Below, piece after piece: positions 63,741 through 64,000 of a DNA stretch of 64,000 nt. Under the pieces are notes generated by a model that worked only from the letters and a program-made list of their open reading frames with translations, was not told where the DNA came from and made no database searches. Both the position numbers and the translations under genes were made by a program. Numbering within the stretch: the first letter of the stretch is position 1; every line of letters starts with the position of its first letter. The stretch is from Acanthosepion lycidas (taxonomy: Eukaryota; Mollusca; Cephalopoda; Sepiida; Sepiidae), in assembly GCA_963932145.1 (NCBI GenBank), contig OZ010574.1, positions 77,765,643-77,829,642 of the forward strand, given 5' to 3'.

Positions 63741-64000
63741 CAGGTCTGTTCTACTTACCATATTGAGCCCTTTATTTAGTTGTTTTGCGTACTCATATCC
63801 GTTTTTTTTTTTCTTTGGGCCTTGGACTTGCATGTTGGACGATTATTTTCGGCTAACGTACATTTTCTTGGTTCTTTCTATTTTTATACCTTTTTTTTAC
63901 CTTTGGCATTGGTTTGATTATTTGCAAATCAAGACACCGAAGGTTTTTCGAGCTAATATAGTTTCTTATACCTATAGGATTATTATTATTAATACTAATA
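63741..64000. other. No gene seen
   Basis: T-rich sequence with a TTATTATTATTA-type run at the window end; nothing recognised. Confidence 0.4.

Overview
The window looks like a stretch of intergenic or intronic DNA from an animal genome, and a cephalopod mollusc (octopus-like) is the best guess. The reasons are its AT richness, long TA and TATC microsatellites, about nine diverged copies of one tRNA-derived SINE, and layered LINE, Penelope, Ty3/gypsy and Tc1/mariner remnants. There are no operons, no ribosome binding sites and no intact long gene. The species is an inference from repeat content and was not checked by search. Nearly every open frame that can be named belongs to a dead mobile element.

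Layout. 0.2-0.65 kb: a 50/51-bp minisatellite. 1.2-1.5 kb: an unrecognised minus-strand open frame. 3.0-4.1 kb: two foldback structures with hammerhead-ribozyme sequence, which I read as Penelope-type termini. 4.4-6.2 kb: SINEs inside a diverged direct duplication. 7.4-8.4 kb: the 3' ends of two LINE families. 8.75-8.94 kb: the best candidate for a host coding exon. 10.5 kb: a mariner MITE. 10.7-12.8 kb: a minus-strand LINE abutting a plus-strand gypsy element (12.8-15.4 kb) with LTR-like repeats after it. 18.7-19.2 kb: a compound tetranucleotide array. 19.3-20.9 kb: a Tc1/mariner copy with both inverted ends. 21-26 kb: a Penelope remnant, SINEs, a LINE 3' end and a 360-bp inverted duplication. 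26-29.3 kb: a mariner remnant, a satellite made from a LINE C-terminus, and a LINE tail with zinc fingers. 30-37 kb: SINEs, a MITE palindrome and a second mariner transposase. 38-42 kb: LINE pieces, a 45-bp minisatellite and another MITE.

45.0-48.25 kb holds the best-defined unit: a gypsy retrotransposon with two LTRs and a 5-bp target duplication, inserted between the A and B boxes of a tRNA-derived SINE and internally deleted. After it come LINE endonuclease and RT-tail fragments (48.8-52.9 kb), tRNA-like SINEs (54 kb), a Penelope element with RT and GIY-YIG remnants (55.5-56.7 kb), a roughly 115-bp diverged repeat array (56.8-58.0 kb), more LINE tails, and near the end a Penelope foldback, a MITE, a LINE tail and a perfect 27-bp hairpin.

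How the pieces relate. Two LINE families recur. Family A has an AP endonuclease and an RT and ends in a conserved 3' tail. Family B is an RTE-like endonuclease-RT whose C-terminus is seen at five or more places. SINEs probably depended on LINE machinery. The MITEs share the mariner-type end TTAGGTTGGTGCAAAA. Several microsatellites sit flush against element edges. Nothing here looks like an active, complete gene.
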